A stretch of DNA of 25,104 bases from Syntrophaceae bacterium UBA5764 (GTDB lineage Bacteria > Desulfobacterota > Syntrophia > Syntrophales > Smithellaceae), in NCBI GenBank assembly GCA_002418825.1, contig DIEW01000012.1, forward strand, positions 14,929 through 40,032, read 5' to 3'. Under the pieces are notes generated by a model, which did no database searches, was not told the DNA's origin, and was given only the letters and a program-made list of their open reading frames with translations. The position numbers and the translations under genes were made by a program. Every line of letters starts with the position of its first letter. Within the stretch, counting starts at the first letter, position 1. Positions 23,511 through 25,104 of this stretch are shown in pieces.

Positions 23511-24749
23511 TTGAAACTTTATGAATTTACAAAATCATATCAGCTGTTTGAAGAAGCGCAACAATACGTACCCAATGGAATTTACGGACCCCGCACGCCG
23601 ACATTCCTGACTTTCGGGTCTTACCCCGCCTTCATTCACCGCGGCGAGGGATGCAGAATCTGGGACGTGGACGGTAACGAATATATTGACTACATGTGCT
23701 CGTTTGGAACAAACCTGCTGGGGCTTAAACATCCTAAGATTGATGCGGCGGCAAAAAAGCAGTGGGAAAACGCGGACTGTTTTACACTACCTTCGGATTT
23801 GTGGCTGCCTCTGGCCAAAAAAATCGTGGGGACGATAGACAATGTTGACTGGTGTGTTTTCGGGAAAAACGGCTCCGATGTGACATCCTACGCCATCACC
23901 CTGGCCAGGATATTCACCGGCAAGATGGACATTCTCCTGGCGGCAGGATCCTACCACGGCTCGCATTTCTGGTGTCAGCCCCATGGACAGGGAGTTCCGG
24001 ATGAGTGGAAAACCCATATTCATTATTTTGAGTACAATAATGCTGATGACTTCAAACGCGTTTTGACCGAACACCAGGGAACCGTTGCCGGCGTCATGCT
24101 TACGCCGCACCGTCACGACGCCATGAGAGATCAGGAATTGCCCGCAAAAGAATTCGTCGAGACGGTAAATACTCTGGCCGCGAAAGAAGGGTTCATGGTC
24201 ATCATCGATGATGTCCGCTGCGGCTTCCGTCTGGAGCTTGCCGGAAGCGCAAAACACTATGGTTTTAATGCGGACATCCAGTGCTTCGGCAAAGCCATGG
24301 CTAACGGGTATGCCATTTCCGTGGCCGCCGCCCGCAAAGAGCTGAAAGACGCGGCGAAAAACATTTTCTTTACCGGAACACATTTTTTCTCGGGCGTACC
24401 CTTCGCGGCCGCCCTTGCCTGCATCGACGAAATCAAGGCCAGCGGCGCCATCGAGTACATACGGAAAAGCGGAACAACGCTTATGGAAGGTTTAAAACAG
24501 GCCGCGCAGGCGCATGGTCTCCAAGTCAGTATTACCGGACCTCCGGCCATGCCTTACATGACTTTCGCCGACGATCCGCTGTTCGAAATCAACAGGTTTT
24601 TCTGTGGTCAGGCAGCCAGACGGGGCATTTTCTTCCATCCGCACCACAACTGGTTTGTCTGCGCGGCCATGACAGAATCAGATATTCAAAAGACCATCGA
24701 TGTCGCTTCTGTGTGCTTCAAATTGACAAAAGAAAAAATCGGGGGCTGA
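23511..24749 (+). CDS. Glutamate-1-semialdehyde-aminotransferase-like class III aminotransferase
   Basis: The protein has 412 residues of fold-type I. The PLP lysine is K261 in CFGKAMANGYAISV. The Asp that holds the pyridine nitrogen is in VIIDDVRCGFR (D233), with Asp in place of the usual following Glu. WDVDGNEYIDYMCSFGTNLLG, FGKNGSDVTSYAITLAR and AAGSYHGSHFW are the standard N-terminal and phosphate/stacking segments. It resembles hemL, but there is no heme gene nearby and EPV/SYHG details differ, so a catabolic or biosynthetic aminotransferase is more likely than heme synthesis. The start is TTG at 23511, six bases after AGGAGG; no in-frame ATG is close. Expression is probably controlled at the 23428-23446 dyad. 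Confidence 0.9.
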   Translation: MKLYEFTKSYQLFEEAQQYVPNGIYGPRTPTFLTFGSYPAFIHRGEGCRIWDVDGNEYIDYMCSFGTNLLGLKHPKIDAAAKKQWENADCFTLPSDLWLPLAKKIVGTIDNVDWCVFGKNGSDVTSYAITLARIFTGKMDILLAAGSYHGSHFWCQPHGQGVPDEWKTHIHYFEYNNADDFKRVLTEHQGTVAGVMLTPHRHDAMRDQELPAKEFVETVNTLAAKEGFMVIIDDVRCGFRLELAGSAKHYGFNADIQCFGKAMANGYAISVAAARKELKDAAKNIFFTGTHFFSGVPFAAALACIDEIKASGAIEYIRKSGTTLMEGLKQAAQAHGLQVSITGPPAMPYMTFADDPLFEINRFFCGQAARRGIFFHPHHNWFVCAAMTESDIQKTIDVASVCFKLTKEKIGG

Positions 24750-24750
24750 C

Positions 24751-25104
24751 ATGAAGTGGTACCATATCGGCATAAAGGCAAAGGACAGCGCCAAATCAAT
24801 CCGGTTCTACCAAAACGTGCTGGGTTTACGCGTCGTGGACACAGCGGAAATTTTAGGCAAGACCTTCACGTTTGTGGGAAACGATACCATTCAGATTGAG
24901 ATTGAGCAGGCCAATCCAGGCGATACACAGGCGGATCCTTCCTCCATGACGGGACTGAATCATTTCAGCGTAGTGGTGGAGGATATTCAAAAACTGGTGA
25001 AAGAAGCGCGTAACAAGGGAGCTGACATACTCATGGATCCTTTTCAACCCCGGCCGGACCGATTCACCACCTTTATCAGAGATCCGGACGGTGTGCTGAT
25101 TCAG
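24751..25104 (+). CDS. VOC family (glyoxalase/methylmalonyl-CoA-epimerase-like) protein, 3' end outside window
   Basis: The first 118 residues of a vicinal-oxygen-chelate protein are present. WYHIGIKAKDSAKSIRFYQNVLGL supplies the first metal His (H5) and the typical first beta-alpha-beta unit. FVGNDTIQIEIEQA holds the first Glu. GLNHFSVVVEDI gives the second His, and FIRDPDGVLIQ leads to the last Glu, which falls outside the window. Such enzymes isomerise, epimerise, add or cleave metal-chelated substrates. The ATG comes one base after the stop of the aminotransferase gene, with GGGGG just before it, so the two are translationally linked and probably act on the same substrate chain. Confidence 0.9.
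   Translation, partial: MKWYHIGIKAKDSAKSIRFYQNVLGLRVVDTAEILGKTFTFVGNDTIQIEIEQANPGDTQADPSSMTGLNHFSVVVEDIQKLVKEARNKGADILMDPFQPRPDRFTTFIRDPDGVLIQ

Noticed and set aside
23506..23514. Two-codon minigene ATG-CTT-TGA overlapping the TTG start of the second aminotransferase
   Set aside because: The ribosome binding site is only one base from this ATG, too close for initiation, while the spacing to the TTG is six bases.

Overview
The window reads as ordinary bacterial chromosome, dense in genes and of moderate GC content, most likely from the Desulfobacterota (the former Deltaproteobacteria, perhaps a syntrophic or anaerobic lineage). That placement is inferred from gene content: a DUF6178-type protein behind groESL, a DUF3783-type protein, a two-domain ThyX-like protein and several conserved hypotheticals that I associate with that group. 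No rRNA, tRNA, CRISPR array, transposase or integrase was seen.

Left part (1-8678). The 3' end of a diaminopimelate decarboxylase gene is followed by a CHASE2 sensor protein that has no output domain, glutamate racemase (murI), and a tandem ThyX-like protein. A tightly packed MFS transporter - TauE/SafE permease - GNAT acetyltransferase run comes next. A DUF6178-type gene faces this run from the minus strand.

Centre (8679-15737). On the minus strand lie hsp20 and then groES-groEL, separated by a two-way hairpin terminator; the DUF6178-type gene sits 72 bases behind groEL. A nitronate monooxygenase-like gene with a near-consensus sigma70 promoter diverges from hsp20. Then comes a patch of small accessory genes. 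It holds a DUF1353-like gene cut by an in-frame amber codon, an AT-rich PD-(D/E)XK nuclease-like gene that ends in an attC-like element, and DUF3175, DUF3783 and cupin genes. A strong hairpin separates these from a convergent gene for a six-helix membrane protein.

Right part (15992-25104). A same-strand run encodes a CrtC/AttH/tocopherol-cyclase-like lipocalin protein, a class III aminotransferase, a degenerate protein-kinase-fold protein, a MOFRL-type glycerate 2-kinase and a C69/secernin-like Ntn hydrolase. A DUF819-type permease with its own promoter follows. Last is a glutamate-1-semialdehyde-aminotransferase-like gene with a VOC protein 1 base downstream, behind a promoter that overlaps a perfect 19-base dyad. 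Together these suggest uptake and breakdown of an amino compound or peptide (hydrolase, permease, aminotransferases, glycerate kinase) next to a lipid- or terpenoid-like step (lipocalin). I do not recognise this combination as a described pathway, and it is the best candidate here for an uncharacterised system.
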